Part shown: in pieces, positions 62,055 to 64,000 of the stretch
Layout: each line of letters begins with the position of its first letter
Numbering within the stretch: the first letter of the stretch is position 1
NCBI GenBank assembly: GCA_035457705.1
Contig: DATIBD010000019.1
Coordinates: 71,565-135,564 of the forward strand
Length of the DNA stretch: 64,000 bases
From: DASPGQ01 sp035457705
Lineage (GTDB): Bacteria; Acidobacteriota; Vicinamibacteria; Marinacidobacterales; SMYC01
Direction of reading: 5' to 3'
Program-made: the position numbers and the translations under genes
Notes under the pieces: model-generated
Database searches by the model: none
Told to the model about the DNA's origin: nothing
What the model saw: only the letters and a program-made list of their open reading frames with translations

Positions 62055-62759
62055 ATGAGTACTCAGACAATCCATGAAGACGCCACCCACATCCGCACCG
62101 CCGCCACGACCGATCTGAAGCTCGAGGTCGTCGTCATTCCAGTGTCCGACGTCGATCGCGCCAAGCGCTTCTACGAGAGCCTGGGGTGGCGGCTGGACGC
62201 CGATTTCGCGAGCGGTGACGATTGGCGGCTCGTACAGATGACACCTCCCGGCTCGCCGTGCTCCGTCATGTTCGGCAAGGGATTCACGTCCACCGTGGCG
62301 GGATCGGTTCAGGGAACGGTTCTCGTGGTCGATGACCTCGAGGCAGCACGCGCCACACTCATTGGGCAGGGCGTCGATGTGAGCGAGGTGTTCCATTTCG
62401 ACGGCAACCTCCTTCGTGTCGCCGGCACGAAGGGACGCTTGCCGGGTCCGGACCCGGACGGTCGCTCCTACTTCTCATTCGCCTCATTCAGTGATCCAGA
62501 CGGGAACAGCTGGCTGCTTCAAGAGGTCAAGACGCGGCTTCCCGGACGAGGATTCAGCTCGGACGTCGCGACGCTGACCGGGCTTCTGCGCGAAACAGAA
62601 GAGCGCCACGGCGGGTACGAGCGGACCGCTCCGAAGCACCACTGGTCGGAGTGGTACGCCGCCTACATCGTGGCGCGCGAGCGCGGCAGAACTCCTGAGG
62701 ATGCGGCGACAGATGCCGCGCTCAACGTGGAACCTAGCCGCGATCGCGTCCCGGGATAG
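62055..62759 (+). CDS. VOC (glyoxalase-fold) family protein
   Basis: 234 residues from ATG 62055, with GGAGGTCACA upstream; the frame is open to 62016 but without support. Core LKLEVVVIPVSDVDRAKRFYESLGW, tail SFSDPDGNSWLLQEVKTRLPG, and a helical C-terminus ending EWYAAYIVARERGR. It is the best-preserved relative of the VOC genes at 45909 and 31929. It follows the oxidoreductase by 35 bp on the same strand and is probably co-transcribed. Substrate unknown. Confidence 0.87.
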   Translation: MSTQTIHEDATHIRTAATTDLKLEVVVIPVSDVDRAKRFYESLGWRLDADFASGDDWRLVQMTPPGSPCSVMFGKGFTSTVAGSVQGTVLVVDDLEAARATLIGQGVDVSEVFHFDGNLLRVAGTKGRLPGPDPDGRSYFSFASFSDPDGNSWLLQEVKTRLPGRGFSSDVATLTGLLRETEERHGGYERTAPKHHWSEWYAAYIVARERGRTPEDAATDAALNVEPSRDRVPG

Positions 62760-63356
62760 AGGTTCGCATGCGGACCTGACATCGTTCCCCGTGCAGTGTC
62801 TCGCGAGTAAGAGCTGTCGGACCACCGCGGCATGCGCCGAACGCTCTGGGAGTTGCAGGAAGGGCGATCCGCTCGTGCTGGTGCTCTCCTGTTGACGTCT
62901 CTGTCCAAAAAGGACAGAAGACAACACGAAGCTCCTGCAACCCCACGCGAGGTGCAGGTCGGCTACTGCCGGCTGGTGACGGTCTCGACCGACAACGTCA
63001 TCGAGACCAATGAGTTTCGCGCTGCAGTCGGGGTCCGGGTGGACGCTTCTCTCGGACCCCGGCCGCAGATTGTAGAAGGCTCCCAACATCCCGGAGTGCC
63101 CCACGAACGCGACCCGACGATCCCCTCGCAACCCTGCCATTGGAGCAACGCCTGCGTATCTAACAAGATCTACAAGGGTTATCGGTTCTTTGACCGACTG
63201 ACGCTGCAAGAGCTGCGCCCTGACGTACGGACGTGCTGCAACGCTGCGATCCCTATTGGGAGTCGGGGAGGAATGATTCGGAGACGGCAGACGCATGGCG
63301 ATGCGCTACACTATGCGGACACGCTCGACGCGGCGAAAACCCATGGGAGGTCTGAC
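62760..63356. other. Gene-free stretch with one perfect inverted repeat
   Basis: I see no convincing gene here. TCTGTCC (62900-62906) pairs with GGACAGA (62912-62918) around five A residues; it could be an operator for the regulator that follows, or a weak terminator for the VOC gene. Short open frames on both strands lack family features. Confidence 0.5.
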
Positions 63357-64000
63357 GTGGAGCCTGCGCTCGAATCCCCGGCCGAGGAAGTCACGCGGCT
63401 GCGTGAGTCTGTGAACGCTCTGCGCGGTATCATGGCTCTGCCTGCCCTATGGACGGGCGGCGAGCAGCCTCGAATTGTCAGCACCTCGCTGGACGCGCTA
63501 CTTGGCATCGCCAACGAACTCGAGGAACGCGTCGCGCAACGCACGCGCGAACTCGCCATAGCCAATGACGCACTGCGCGAAAGCGAGCGCAATTCGCGCT
63601 TAGTCGTCGACAGCATTCCGGGCCTGGTCGCACTCTTGACCGCAGCCGGCGAGGTCCAATTCGTGAATCGCCAGATCCTCGAATACACCGGAAGGACTCT
63701 TGAGGAGCTGAAACAATGGGGGACGAACGACATCGTTCACCCTGAAGACCTTCCTCACGTCATCCACGTCTTCACAGAATCGATCGCCTCGGGCAGTCCA
63801 TACGGGATTGTTCAGCGACTGCGGCGGTCTGACGGCGTCTACCTGTGGTTCCAGAACAACGGCTTTCCCCTCCGCGATGCAAGCGGCCACGTCGTTCGCT
63901 GGTGCGTACTGTTGACGGACATCGACGAGCGGAAGCGCGCCGAGGACGCGCTGCGCGAAAGCGAACGCGAGTCGCGGCTGATCGTGGACAGCATTCCAGG
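63357..64000 (+). CDS. PAS-domain sensor protein, N-terminal part, probable sigma-54 activator; runs off window end
   Basis: Starts GTG at 63357, 6 bp after GGGAGG, and stays open to the window end (214 codons). The first 60 residues (AEEVTRLRESVNALRGIMALPALWTGGE, then IVSTSLDALLGI) match the N-terminus of rhizobial PAS/GAF activators, but the GAF domain that normally follows is missing and the chain goes straight to the coiled coil ELEERVAQRTRELAIAND. A PAS domain follows (SIPGLVALLTAAGEVQFVNRQILEYTGRTL ... GHVVRWCVLLTDIDERKRAED) and a second PAS begins. Output domain unseen. Confidence 0.8.
   Translation, partial: MEPALESPAEEVTRLRESVNALRGIMALPALWTGGEQPRIVSTSLDALLGIANELEERVAQRTRELAIANDALRESERNSRLVVDSIPGLVALLTAAGEVQFVNRQILEYTGRTLEELKQWGTNDIVHPEDLPHVIHVFTESIASGSPYGIVQRLRRSDGVYLWFQNNGFPLRDASGHVVRWCVLLTDIDERKRAEDALRESERESRLIVDSIP

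Noticed and set aside
62484..63296. 270-codon minus-strand open frame
   Set aside because: Its 3' half is antisense to the intact VOC gene, and the rest has no recognisable domain or ribosome binding site.
1..64000. tRNA, rRNA, integrase, transposase and insertion sequence ends
   Set aside because: I looked for them because of the many truncations but saw no conserved tRNA arms, transposase motifs or terminal inverted repeats with target duplications that I could support.

Overview
The window is high-GC bacterial DNA with no rRNA, tRNA or CRISPR array that I could see. Hanks-type kinases fused to AAA+ modules, an FHA-GAF histidine kinase, a secreted subtilase with fibronectin III repeats, a glycolipid-binding-family protein and many VOC, DinB and alpha/beta-hydrolase genes suggest a soil Acidobacteriota-like organism. 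That placement is inference from gene content only.

Layout. (1) 1-13.7 kb: a broken Ser/Thr kinase, then a minus-strand operon of three signalling genes joined by 4-bp overlaps (FHA-GAF histidine kinase; TPR-transmembrane-AAA+ ATPase; AAA+ ATPase fused to a Ser/Thr kinase), followed by a FadL-like porin, a STAS protein, envelope and membrane proteins, a TfoX-like protein and a MATE exporter. (2) 14-26.5 kb: a HExxH protein, a 1302-aa subtilase with nine Fn3 domains, an Asp/Glu racemase, a split LigD (ligase and polymerase as overlapping genes), DinB, a monooxygenase-like protein with a divergent CGNR regulator, and a SoxR-controlled SDR/QueA-like pair. (3) 26.5-41.3 kb: two PAS-containing sigma-54 activators next to genes with recognisable -24/-12 promoters and upstream palindromes; these genes encode alpha/beta hydrolases (one fused to a cupin), a porin and membrane proteins. 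Zn-alcohol dehydrogenase, MaoC, sulfite-oxidase-like and HAD genes lie between them. (4) 41.4-64 kb: an accessory island with two paralogous 3-hydroxyacyl-CoA dehydrogenases, a catalase-like protein, an RND efflux operon, an alkyl-sulfatase-like MBL enzyme, two epoxide hydrolases, VOC proteins, a flavin oxidoreductase and the start of a third PAS regulator.

Common logic. Three sites carry the same pair of elements, a sigma-54 core (GG-N10-GC) and an upstream palindrome close to TTGGCGAG-TT-CTCGCCAA. A fourth site has a sigma-54 core with three phased GTCGCGA motifs. The neighbouring PAS/GAF activators are the likely readers, so much of regions 3 and 4 looks like a sigma-54 stimulon for oxidative or xenobiotic metabolism.

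Decay. The window is full of broken genes: truncated 3' or 5' fragments, a 38-codon remnant of a dehydrogenase, reciprocally decayed copies of one duplicated cassette, a chimeric thioredoxin-LuxR gene and many single-base frameshifts. Large deletions and fusions are probably real. Several one-base shifts sit in homopolymers and could be assembly errors; read-level checking would decide.
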